Shown here piece by piece: positions 23,857-34,046 of a stretch of DNA of 64,000 nucleotides. The DNA lies in assembly GCA_900095095.1 (NCBI GenBank), contig FMBT01000367.1:62001-126000 (forward strand), given 5' to 3'. The notes under the pieces were generated by a model. It was not told the origin of the DNA and searched no databases. It saw only the letters and a program-made list of their open reading frames with translations. The stretch comes from Fragilariopsis cylindrus CCMP1102. Its lineage: Eukaryota; Bacillariophyta; Bacillariophyceae; Bacillariales; Bacillariaceae. The stretch's first letter is position 1. The number at the start of each line of letters is the position of its first letter. A program made the translations under genes and the position numbers.

Positions 23857-24611
23857 AAACGATAGTGATGTCATCACGAATGTTTCAACTATATCAACGT
23901 AAAAAAGTAACAAAAAATACCCGACAACGTAAAATTCACTTTAAGATCAGTAAATAGTATGTACTATAGTTCGGGGAATCGAACCAATGTAGAAGTTATT
24001 TTAGTTAGTTCGCTAGGTTATTCTACATCAAATTGTATCCAGTTTATTAGACTACAAAAAATGGTGCACGTAAAATAAGTATAGTTTCAAGAATGCCAAA
24101 TTACGGTATGCCTACTGCCTACCACATCAAAACACGTATCTAGAGATAGGGATTTGTCTTTGATTGTATTAGATTGCACTTTATCGAAGCTTCATCGTTC
24201 ATTTTGGTTACGAAAGGTCGATATTGAGATTGAATGGTTTTATCTTCCGCCACGAGAATCATATTGGCTCAAGCATTGTTTTTTCCCTTTTGTTTTCGAC
24301 AGGACTCGATTTTTTACGCAATGAACTACAGGCTTGGGGTGACAGATTTGTGTCAAATTATCTATTTTTTCCTCTGCGCGATCAAGAAGCGACGTAGAAC
24401 AGCGAAGTGTAAATACTGCACGTGCATTGATACTTTAGTATGCAATATTTAGCTAAACAGCTTAAGCGTCTTCGTAAAACATTTAAAAAGAAGTAAGGGA
24501 TCGATTCATTCATTCCTTCATCTCACAAAAATAAAAAAAGAATAAATTAAAACACAACAAAGAATCTACTTTTAAACACAATAAAATTGAATGCTATAAA
24601 ATAATAATACT
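23857..24611. other. Intergenic, no gene seen
   Basis: No credible frame. A tRNA-like T-arm motif (minus strand, GGTTCGATTCCCC near 23965) was checked and no D-arm or acceptor partner was found. The 72-codon frame at 24234-24452 is unsupported. Confidence 0.5.
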
Positions 24612-25349
24612 ATGACCATTCAAAAAACAAATATCCTTCTTCCAATTAACTATGAACCTACTGAAAATGACATCTTAAGTGGACGCGGAAGGACCTTAAA
24701 CAATCACAGTGGTAACATGCAGTTCATCGAGATAATAAAATCCAACCTACAACAATATATGGATGCCCCAAGACGTATGCACAAAAGCTTCGTAATTGAA
24801 CATATAGTTGCAACTATGTTTGCTGCTGGGCATCGATTTATCAAAAAGCATCCTACAAAAACAACAAACCAATGGTATGTCATGAATCAAGAGGAATCTT
24901 ACAAACGAGTCGGGCACGCGTTGAGAGATTTGAAGTATAAGAATAGCAACAATAATAGTGGACACTCAAAATTAGCATTAAGAAAGAATAAACAACGTCA
25001 AAGACGAGAAAATATTGCGTCTAATGATTCATTTGAAAATTTCCCTGAAAACATTACATCTCATGATTCCTTCGGAAATTTCCCAGAACGAACAAGGTAT
25101 ACTTCAGATAGCTATGTCTCGTGCAGCAGCGATGAAGATGATGACAGAGTTGATGATCTATCGACCATTTATTATTCTAGCAGTGACAACTGCGAATTCG
25201 ATACTATTGATACAATAGGCAGTTCTTCTATATTCGTCACTACTGGCAGAAGTAGTATCAGAATTGATGGATGTCTTCGACAAAGTTCACTTTGTCTATC
25301 GTACCTAGATTTGAGTGAAGAAGACTGCATGGTAAATTTCAGATTTTAA
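24612..25349 (+). CDS. DUF6824 domain protein
   Basis: A 245-residue, intronless protein. Residues about 18-110 match the DUF6824 pattern abundant in diatoms: NDILSGRGRTLNNHSGN near the start, then a Tyr..A...K..VI..IV segment (YMDAPRRMHKSFVIEHIV), GHRFIKKH, W.VM and finally ESYKRVGHALRDLKY. The sequence GRGR...N.HPGN with a terminal VGHALRD is diagnostic. The remaining half is basic (about 118-135) and then acidic and Ser-rich. The biochemical role of the family is not established. A nuclear or regulatory role is often guessed because related proteins carry other regulatory domains, and nothing here proves it. It is intact, unlike its neighbours on either side. Confidence 0.82.
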   Translation: MTIQKTNILLPINYEPTENDILSGRGRTLNNHSGNMQFIEIIKSNLQQYMDAPRRMHKSFVIEHIVATMFAAGHRFIKKHPTKTTNQWYVMNQEESYKRVGHALRDLKYKNSNNNSGHSKLALRKNKQRQRRENIASNDSFENFPENITSHDSFGNFPERTRYTSDSYVSCSSDEDDDRVDDLSTIYYSSSDNCEFDTIDTIGSSSIFVTTGRSSIRIDGCLRQSSLCLSYLDLSEEDCMVNFRF

Positions 25350-25479
25350 AAACCAATATAAAATACAGTAAAATTAATAAGCAGTTATATACAAAACAAT
25401 TTCCTCCTCTTTCTTTGATGATGTTGATGATGACGATGACTGTGTAGTAGGTGCAGTATTAGTTTGTTGAAATTGTTAT

Positions 25480-27236
25480 ATGCCGACGGCACCAGTCCGA
25501 ACGAACGGACCAATGGTAAAATGGGATGCATACCTCCTTTCGCAGCCAGCATGGATACAAATAATATTGGAAGACTTAGATTTTTATACAACAGATGATG
25601 GAGAGCGAGATTTTTATCAACTACAATCACAACACAATAAACATGGACACTTACTTACTCTGTGTATCAGACGGGTCTGTCATCAATCACGACATGAGTT
25701 TCGGTTGGATTCTTGCGACTCCATTTGGAATATGGATGGTAGAATCGAAAGGTTCTTGTAATGGAAGAGGGAACTCCCTACGAGCAGAAGGAGCTGGGAT
25801 GCTCTCAGGCACACTCTTTCTCTCCATATTATCACCATACTTTGACCAGGAATTCAAGATCATTTTTATATCAGACAACGCAGAACTCATCCGCAGAATG
25901 AAAGCCCATAAACACTATAAAGAACCATTTCCAAATGAAACACTTCGATCTGAATTCGACGTAACAGAACAAATATACAATACAAAAGCATCACGCAAAG
26001 TGAAACCAACTTATGTATGGTTGAAAGGGCACCAGGATGATAATGAACAATATGACGACCTGCCTTTAGAAGCACAGTTGAATTTAGACGCAGACGAATT
26101 GGCGTGACTATTTTAACAGAGACTAGGAATGTCACGACCCATATTACACATGATGCCAAGCTGTCAAACAATGCTACTAATAAGAGGTATCAGTATCACA
26201 AGCAATTATCGTAAACAACTCATAAGAGCTTCCGTGGAACTCACTTACATACAATATCTACAATGCAAATTCGGTTGGTCGGATGAAATAGTGACATCCA
26301 TAGTGTGGAAAAGTTTAAGCGTGGCAATACCAAGACTGCATAGAGATGTAGTACTCACCAAAATCTGTAACGACCTATTACCAACAGCTACAACACTCTT
26401 CAAAATAAAGTATCAGTACCAAGACACATGTACCCTGTGTAGTAAAACAGATATCCGCGATCGCCTACTAAGATGTAATGAAAAGTCTAGAATCGACTGG
26501 AGAAGACAGATGCCAACGGCACTCAAGAGCCGCTTCATTTACCTGGACACAGATTTCTCTCTGGCAGAGACCTTCTGTACAGCAGTAGCAGAATGGATAC
26601 AAACAAAAACAGTCAATGTATCCACATACTCAGTGAAGTTTCACAAAGCCATTAACACGCAAAGCTACATCGGATGGAGGCATATCTTCTCTGGCAAGTT
26701 ATCACAGGAATGGCTGCACTTACAGGAACAAATAACGAAAGTCTCAATCGGTCGAAAGAGACTTAGTTATGTGTGGGGAGCTTCAATCATCGAAGTATTA
26801 CTGAAACACTTCATTCTCCTATGGGAGCTAAGGAACGAGGAGGTACACGGGAAGACAGCAGAAAAACAGGAACATATGAGAAAGACAAAGCTAAGGGAAT
26901 CAGTACGCAAACTAAATAATCAGAAAGATCAAGCAAGACCAGGTGATATGTGCTTATTCCACGAAGACATTGATGAACACATAGAGAATTCCACTGCACA
27001 AACAATCGCATCATATATAAGCAGCCACAAATGACATCAATAATCAATTGGATCAGTGGGAGCAACAGCAGGGATCAGACAGAAAGAATAAACTAAAGGC
27101 AACGAAAAGCCCTCCTCAACAACAGTGGAAAGAAAGACAAAGCAAGAAGAGACCGATTACGAAAAGAAACAATCCCCCGAAATATTCATTCGTGCGAAAC
27201 ACGACACGACTGAAAGTTAGGGGGAAGATAACCTGA
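25480..27236 (+). mobile_element. Retroelement fossil with RNase H domain (LINE-like or related), broken
   Basis: A remnant with two recognisable parts. The first is an RNase H domain (about 25640-26105) with SDGSV near its start, a conserved Glu in RAEGAG, a SDNAEL block and a C-terminal WLKGHQDD...DADELA segment. The second (about 26129-27034) is a downstream region with a Cys pair (CTLC) and further conserved-looking helices, as in the 3' parts of diatom retroelements. No reverse transcriptase or integrase is present, so the class cannot be settled; the order RNase H then Cys motif fits non-LTR elements better. It looks 5'-truncated and broken, with a small number of frame breaks. Much of it is still readable, so it is probably of modest age. 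Confidence 0.65.
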
Positions 27237-27304
27237 AATACTGAATATAAAATAAAAGAAACAATCCCCCGAAATATTCATTCGTGCGAAACACGAACAC
27301 GACT
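27162..27304. repeat. Direct repeat of about 50 bp at the 3' side of the retroelement fossil
   Basis: A near-identical block (AAAAGAAACAATCCCCCGAA, then ATATTCATTCGTGCGAAACA, then CGA) occurs at 27162-27211 and again at 27254-27304, 92 bp apart. The spacer contains TAAGTTAGGGGGAAGAT-like sequence and an A-rich stretch (AATATAAAATAAAAG). This may be a duplicated element tail. Confidence 0.7.
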
Positions 27305-28063
27305 CAAATTCAAAATCTTTAATTTGTTGATAGTACGTGACATTCATTGATCAAAAGGAGCATGGCGCGTTGTTCATGCACATGATTTTGTTTTGGTAGC
27401 GCTGTCGTAATTGAATGAATGAAAAGTTGAGGTACGTACGTCCTCCGTTCCAATTTACCGCTGGATACGTTTGCGCATCAAAGAACAGAAATCCACTCAC
27501 ACAAAAGGAAGATATGCGAAACAAGAGATATTATTGGTAAGAGCAGCTGTTCTGTTCTGCCTTTATGCAGGCACATACATACAGTACGGTAAATTGATTT
27601 ATTTGACGTACGTTGATTTGACGTCAAACAAAAGAAAGTTCTTCGCCTCTTTTCTTTTTGGCTTAGTTACGGTAATTACTTCACATAAATAAATAAACAC
27701 TTGTGTTTTATCAACATCTTTCTATCTGCACAGCAATATAGAGGTATGTACTAGAATGTACTGTATGTTCGTTCGTTCTAGCATGTGGTTGTGGTTGTGG
27801 TTTTAGTTGTTGTTCCTGATGACTGCATAAAAGTGCATGAGTGCGTGAAGCGTAATTAGTTTAAGAACGAGAATACCGCTTCTAACAATCCCAGTTTTCC
27901 TTCTTTCGCTCCATCCACCTCCCTACGGTTTTCTATCTATCTATTTATCTATCTATCTATCTTTTTGCTGCTGATTGCTTCCGAATATATAGAAGTCAAG
28001 TATAGTCCTCTTCAATTTTCAAATACAAAATCAATTTTAAAAAAAACATCATCAGAAACAAAG
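27305..28063. other. Intergenic; 5' flank of the PMP3-family gene
   Basis: No gene seen. Contains CTAT repeats near 27940-27962 and a GTGGTTGTGGTT run near 27784. The 27471-27692 frame is unsupported. Confidence 0.5.
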
Positions 28064-28463
28064 ATGGGTGAAGATCGTCCAAATGGTGGTTTACATAAAG
28101 GATGTGGATTATGTTGTGCCTACTTCCTTCCTGTATGTATATGAAGTCTTTTTTTATGTTTTGAGTAGTGGCGTCTTTATTTATATGATTGATTTTGCTG
28201 CTGTGACTATAGTACTTCGACGTGAAATCCTTTTTATCTGACCATTTTTTTAATTCTTTCTTGAACTTTTTTTTGATTTACGACACAACACAACACAACA
28301 CAACACAAACACAAACACAAACATAATACAGCCATTAGGTGTTTTTTGGCAATACGGATGTTCCTGTGAATTCTGGTTATCTGTTATCTTGACATTGTGT
28401 GGTTGGTTTCCTGGTGTTATTTATGCCTGTTGTGTTATTTCTACAGATGATGGACGGGATTAG
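28064..28463 (+). CDS. PMP3: PMP3/UPF0057 small proteolipid (two exons)
   Basis: Exon 1 is 28064-28132 and exon 2 is 28332-28463, separated by a 199-bp GT-AG intron in phase 0. The spliced product has 66 residues. It carries the family hallmark: a hydrophobic segment ending AYFLPPLGVFWQYGC across the splice junction, then FWLSVILTLCGWFPGVIYACCVI, which gives two membrane helices with a Pro-Pro-Leu-Gly turn. PMP3 (PF01679) proteins are plasma-membrane proteolipids linked to membrane potential and cation or salt tolerance in yeast and plants. The N-terminus here is Cys-rich (GCGLCC). Each exon is very short, so the gene is easy to miss. The ATG lies in AAAG-ATG-GG context, with no other upstream start in frame. 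Confidence 0.9.
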
Positions 28464-28945
28464 AAAAAGAAAAAAAAAGAAGAATTAAATCACTTTTTTA
28501 ATAAGCAATGCATGCAAAAACAAAAAACAAGAAAGAAAGAATATATGAAGTAAATTATAGTATAATAATACTAAGTGAATATTGTTATAAAATAAATATG
28601 GTTCTAAGAACGAATAACAATAATTGTACACGATCTCTTCTAGTATATTATACAATACAATGTACATATAGTATAATCAAGCTGCAATTGTTTTTTTTTC
28701 TTGATGTGATACAGTATTACATCTTTTCCTATTTTAACTTGACTTGATTTGATTCATTCATTCATTCATTCATGGACCGGTGTATTTTGCTTTCTCACGC
28801 ACGTGTATATTGTACTCGACGACAACTTATAAAACTGACTTGAACTTCACTCACTCCGTATGTATACAGTATCGGCCACTGTTTAAAACAAATGTAATTA
28901 CACCACTCCACTATGTAGTACCTCTACTCTCGTTCAGTCAACGCA
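28464..28945. other. Intergenic, no gene seen
   Basis: AT-rich, with an ATTC microsatellite near 28755-28772. Short frames on both strands have no domain. Confidence 0.5.
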
Positions 28946-29200
28946 AACATTATATGCCGATATAACTCCTTAACATTATAAGTCGAACAGATTACATTAC
29001 ATTACATTACATCACTTCAAATGCCAATAAGTCCTAATAAAGAAGTCGAATAGATTACAGTACATCACTTCACGTACAGTAGTATCTCTACTACTCTAAT
29101 TCACGTAACAGTATTATTTGCATGCCGATAATAAGTCCTAATACCGCGGTAATTCAAATAGATTACAGTACATTCACTTCGCGTAACCTCTCTCTCTCTC
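28946..29200. repeat. Degenerate tandem repeat, about 90-bp units
   Basis: Three imperfect units share AGATTACA(T/G)TACAT..CACTTC, ATGCC.ATAA and TAAGTCCTAATA (near 28960, 29040 and 29150). One unit carries an expanded ATTAC run. Non-coding. Confidence 0.6.
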
Positions 29201-29695
29201 ATCAGTAATAAGAAATGAGATTTATCATTTATAGTAACCTCTTTTCACTTCAAAGACTGACATAGTCTCGTTTATGCAGGAACAAAGCCAGCAAGCAAGT
29301 AAACCAAGTGCCGGTACAGTACAGTATGGCCCTGCACTGCATTATACTGCCTGACCGGCCATCACGTCAAGATAGTAGATGATATACAGTAAAGAAAATC
29401 GGTTCTTGCGTTCGTTCCAAGTGGAAGATCTTATCGAACAACACAAACAAACAAAGTTGACGTTGGAAAAAGTAAACGAGAAAAGAAAAAAAAAGCAACA
29501 TGTGTCAAAGTAAATCGAATACGCTACAGTAGTCCTCAACAACAACACAACACAAGCACAACCACCATCATCATACTAGTGATTGGTATCGTACTGTAGG
29601 CTATTTATTTATACTACTGTAACTGACAAACAAAACAAAATAAAACAAAACAAAACAAAATCATATCATCGCATACTATCGCATCGCATACTACT

Positions 29696-31635
29696 ATGAA
29701 ATTATTAATTCTAGCATTATCCTCAGTATTGTTGGTATCATTATCATCAGCACCTAATACTGCCCTTATTGTGGTGGTTGTTGATGCGTTCGTCGTCCCT
29801 TCGTCTACGAGTACAAGTACGCGTAAACGTACGATATCATTATTCGTCGCCAACAAGGACTCGTCGTCGTCCTCTACCTCTACTTCTACTGACATCAATA
29901 CAAATGTTAGTATTGGTATTGGGGTAATGGATTACAACAAGACGATCCAATTTTATTAATTGGACCAGGTTTTTTACAATTAATCTTAGCGAAACATTTA
30001 GCACGAAGTGGATTAAAACCAATTGTAGTAGCACCACAAAAAACATTAGATAATTATTTTAAATCTTTTTTAAAAACAACAAATGATAATGATGTAGATA
30101 GTGAGGATGAGGATGATGAGGAAGATCTGGATGGTTTACATCAACAAATCCAATTGGATTCTACCATTGGTTTACCGGAACTCAATGATCCTTATTTTGG
30201 TCAATTAAAAGGTGTGATATTTTGTGCGGAAGATGCAGTACTGTCACCGGAAATTGTTTCGGGTGTGTTAGATTTTCAAGATCAAGGTCAATCACCCTTT
30301 GCTGGAAAAACAGGTGCTCCTACACGTGTCATCGCCTGTTTACCAGTGAGTAATAAAGTACGAAAAGAAAAAAGTAATTCCTGGATACCCGTCTTTAATA
30401 TGTCGGATAAAAAACAAGAAGATATTTGGTCCAAATTTACGGAAGCGTATAAAGCACATTCTTGTTTTCAAGAAGGTAGTAGTGGTAGTATTGTTCGATA
30501 TGGTTCCTTATTAGGTGGATCGGTCGATGGACCACCTATTCTTATGGATTATGGTTTAGATGAAGGTATATATAAGGTACGTACGTTACAGTAACAGAGT
30601 AGTAACCGATGTATATATTACATTCCATTCCATGAGGGTAACGTGACTAGGATCGCATGTTTATTTTGGTTTGCTTTTGCTTTTGCTGCGGATACCTTTT
30701 TACTTTCACTTTTCCTTACGTCCACAATGAATTGAAATGGAATGAAATGGAATGAGAGTTGGCGATAACGTAATTGTTTATCTTTTTGTCGTTGTCGTCG
30801 TCGTCATCGTCGTCGTCGTCGTCATCGTCATCGTTGTCGACGGCAGTATAATCCAACCAATCGCATAACATAGTTGCACAATCAAATCAACATCAAGATT
30901 CAAATTCAAATTCAATTCTACTGTACCGGGTTCGATTTAAAAAGATTTACTTGTGTTGTTTGTTTTTGAGTCCCGTTGCGTTGCCGTTGCGTTGCATGCG
31001 ATGTGTTTGCCTTACTTGATGGATGGATTGTGAAAAAGATCAACACAGCATTTACGTGTCATTTCAATTCCAATTCCATTGCCAATCAACATCCATCACA
31101 CAATCAATCAATCTTAAACTAACGAATTTTTCTTCCCCTAAAATATTATTCCAATACAATTTATATGTTATTATATCATTTATAGATGTCAATGGAACAA
31201 TATCGTGATATGAGAGAACGTGCATTTGATCGATATAAATTATCCGGACAATGTTTATTAGGTGATAGTATCAATGAAAAACCTACAGATCAAGAATCCA
31301 AAGAAAAAGAGGCACTAAAAGAATATCCAAATAATGTTCGTGAAATGTTTACAATATTAGGGAATTATCCAGAAATTGATCGAACTAATCGACACACATT
31401 AGCATCTGGAATTACACAATTATTATTACTCGATACAACATCATCCGCCGACAATACCAAAGTAGTAGTACCAAAAGAAATCACTATTTTAAGTAAAGCA
31501 TCCAGTGAAATGAATACACCAGAGGAATGGAAAGAAATGTTCACAAATCCATCGACAACAGGTGGTTCCGAATGGCCGGATCCCACTAAATTTGAACCGG
31601 AAAAATATGGGATAGAAAAAGAACCAGAAAAATAA
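29696..31635 (+). CDS. Plastid-targeted Rossmann-like (atypical SDR-like) protein, two exons, with probable one-base frame break
   Basis: The N-terminus is a hydrophobic signal peptide ending VVVDA|FVVPSS (cleavage about residue 31/32). The Phe at +1 is the diatom ASAFAP plastid signature, and a Ser/Thr-rich transit region follows. The mature part opens with LLIGPGFLQLILAKHLARSG, a nucleotide-binding-like G.G..Q...AK.L..SG turn, so a Rossmann fold is inferred. Further on, PTRVIACLPVSNK and GSLLGG fit atypical SDR-type proteins, but substrate is unknown. Exon 1 ends at 30576 (GTACGT donor), the intron is 30577-31185 (phase 0) and exon 2 is 31186-31635. The presequence frame and the domain frame differ by one base. 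They meet around 29924-29935, at a GGGG run, so the first frame hits a stop at 29957-29959. One missing G in the assembly would explain this, and so would recent damage. Confidence 0.65.
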
Positions 31636-31760
31636 AATGTTTAATGTTAATGTTAATATGAATCGATCGTAGTAGTTCTGTACTGTATTGTAGTACTGTA
31701 ATTTCTTTTTTTGAGAAAATGACGACTCCAACTTTAATAATAATATCTTGTTCATAATGA

Positions 31761-31920
31761 CGACGACGACAACGACAACGATGTGCTTTTATTATAGAGT
31801 AGTATTAATAATAGTAGGACCAAGTAGTAGTAGTATACATGTGACGACGACGACGACGACGACGTGCTTTTATAGTGTAGTATTAATAGTAGTAGGACCT
31901 AGTAGTAGTAGTATACATGC
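31761..31920. repeat. Tandem duplication, 81-bp period
   Basis: Two units, each made of a CGA/GAC triplet run, GTGCTTTTAT, then AGTAGTATTAATA and AGTAGTAGTAGTATACATG. GTGCTTTTAT starts at 31783 and 31864. It lies just downstream of the Rossmann-like gene. Confidence 0.85.
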
Positions 31921-32163
31921 TGCACATATCGGTAATTAAATACGATACTATAATGCGATTGTCCAAACTTATTTATTAGAAAGAAAATGTTACGTCGACT
32001 CGTACTACTAATAGTAAATATTATATACTGTTGCAATATCAATAATATCAAATTGAAATAGAACAATTCCAATGCTAAATGAAAACAACAACAAATTATC
32101 TAAATAAGGTCAGAGCATCAAGTACTGATTAAGTATGTACTAGTATGTATTATATATATATAT
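31921..32163. other. Intergenic between convergent genes
   Basis: AT-rich 3' flanks of two converging genes, with a (TA)n run at about 32151-32163. No gene. Confidence 0.5.
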
Positions 32164-33594
32164 TTAAGGTGCAACAGGGAGAGGCATATTTGATTTGATA
32201 GAAATAGTCTGGACGATCAAACCAAGCCGGTTTTGGTTGAACATCATTCCCGGTTCTAGTCTTCTAGTAGGAGTTCCACTAGGTTCAACAGAAAGAATTG
32301 GACCGGTTGTACCACAGATTGTTGCAATATCTACAGTTCCTTCAATCCCTTCGAAGCTTCAAAAAAGAAATAAAAATGGAACAGAATAGAATAGAAAAAG
32401 CAATATTTTTGTGTTAGTGCAATGGTCTGATAAAATGCATTCTTTTTCTTTCAAAATATTACACTTTAGATTGTACATACCTTCCGGTGCCTCCAATAAT
32501 CGTGGAAGGAAATGGTGGTGGAAGTTTAATTTCACCATTAAATGATTCAGGCACGTCATCATTATAATCCAATTTTCTTCCACAAACCACATCTCCTCCA
32601 CATATAGGATTGGATCTTGAAATCTGTTCTCCAACATCAAAGACAAATGACGTGCCAGAATAGAATGCAATACAATTAAAGCCACCACCACCTAAACAAA
32701 TATTTAAATTACATGTATGTGATGTTACGGTAAATGAAGCAAGAAATGCATCCAATGCGTCTAGATCAAACCCACCTGGTCCCAGCTGACGTTGTTTGTC
32801 TTGGAAAGGTGAAGGTGAATTGATAGCTGAAGTTGCAACGCATTCTCCGTGGTAAAAGAATGCCGAATCACCGGGGGGGACTGGTTGTTTTGGTTGGCGA
32901 TCACCAGCAAATCTGTTCATATATAGCATATTGTTTATAGTTGTGGAAAGGAAAAAAGAATGCAATAGAAGATGAACGACTGTGAGTTGTGATTTTTACA
33001 CCAAAACACATTCTAAAATTTACAGAATGATGTATATAACACTAACACTGAACAAACCCCAATGACTTACTTAAAACCACCGACTGCTTCTAAGGCGAGA
33101 TCTTCATCCATGAAAAAATCAATGACTTCTGGTGTTAAATCTTCTGATTCAACGCCATTTAATTTATTAACAAGATCAATATCAGCCGGATCATAGACTC
33201 CCCCTTTAGATTTAACAAGCAAACAAAAAGAATTAGTAATGTTGTACATCCTTTGCGCACATATATACATGTAAGCACATACGTTATAAGATTACGTACC
33301 TTTCTGAATGGTGGAAGATCCTACCAAACTTGTTGTACCTGAACCAATGTTGGGTGCCCCATTTGGGAAAACAGTTATAAAGTTTTCAGGTTCAATAATA
33401 GTAAGATAGTTACGAGTATATTTATAATCCGTTGACAAGGATGATGCTAAGTTTCTCTCGTCTTTGTTGCTATCTTCCGTACTAGCAGTAGAATTATTAT
33501 TACCACCCATACCTCCTTTCGTACAGAGAACAGAAGGAGCATGACAAGAGGCATGTGCCAAGATGATGAACTTTACAGCTGTTAAGAGTTTCAT
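32164..33594 (-). CDS. Secreted protein of the GGTG-barrel-like paralogue pair, four exons
   Basis: The exons, in coding order, are 33300-33594, 33071-33203, 32481-32912 and 32164-32356. All introns are GT-AG (96, 158 and 124 bp) and the joined length is 1053 nt with no stop before the end, giving 350 residues. A signal peptide (about 1-18) is followed by a Ser/Asn-rich linker. The core pairs collinearly with the neighbour at 34047-35201: KGGVYD, a Cys-containing block HTCNLNICLGGGGFNCIAFY, PPPFPSTIIGGTGSFEGIEG and a C-terminal RLGLIVQTISIKSNMPLP. The GGTG(S/R)(F/Y).G motif recalls the closing strands of dirigent/allene-oxide-cyclase-type barrels, which is speculation. Function unknown; secretion is inferred. 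The third intron splits the GGTG motif. Confidence 0.75.
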
Positions 33595-33799
33595 GATGAT
33601 GATGTTATGATTGATTTTTGTTGGTTGACTTATTGGTTTTGTTGCGTTGTTTGATGATATATGTTGTGTTATGACTACACGAACACGAGCAAAAAAATGT
33701 GCACTTACACGAACACGAACGCTTCGGTATCATCATGCATAGTATACTACCAGCACGTACGCGTTATAATTTTTAAATTTCTGAGAAATGAAATCGACA

Positions 33800-33992
33800 T
33801 CATGCCGTTTTGGGAAAAAGGAAAAAAGAAGAAAAAAAACGAAACTCTAGGGCCTAATAAAAGAAATGAATGCGCGCATTTGATTTGAAATTTCTGATGG
33901 ACGTGATTGGAAAAACTAAAAAGCTTGTGCCTCTTACTACCGGTATAAATGTTTTTTTTTTGCGTTAAAATTATTTTTGTACTTAGTGACAC
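33800..33992 (-). promoter_or_regulatory. Duplicated 5' flank, copy upstream of the four-exon secreted gene
   Basis: Shares long blocks with 35391-35612: CGAAACTCTAGGGCCTAA, then GCGC.ATTTGATTT, TGGACGTGATTGGAAAAAC, AAAAGCTTGTGCCTCTTA, a T run and ATTTTTGTACTTAGT. Each copy lies about 200 bp upstream of a member of the paralogous pair. It is therefore probably promoter sequence carried along in the gene duplication. Confidence 0.7.
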
Positions 33993-34046
33993 GCATAGGT
34001 TCTACTCAATCTATTATGCAAATCCAGATGAAAATGTGATTGAAAA

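Noticed and set aside
23955-24050. Possible tRNA on the minus strand (GGTTCGATTCCCC)
   Set aside because: No D-arm, anticodon arm or acceptor stem with matching partner was found around the T-arm-like word.
27436-27460. CGTCCTCCGTTCC as a possible second Stowaway-like end
   Set aside because: No inverted partner nearby and no TA-flanked element.
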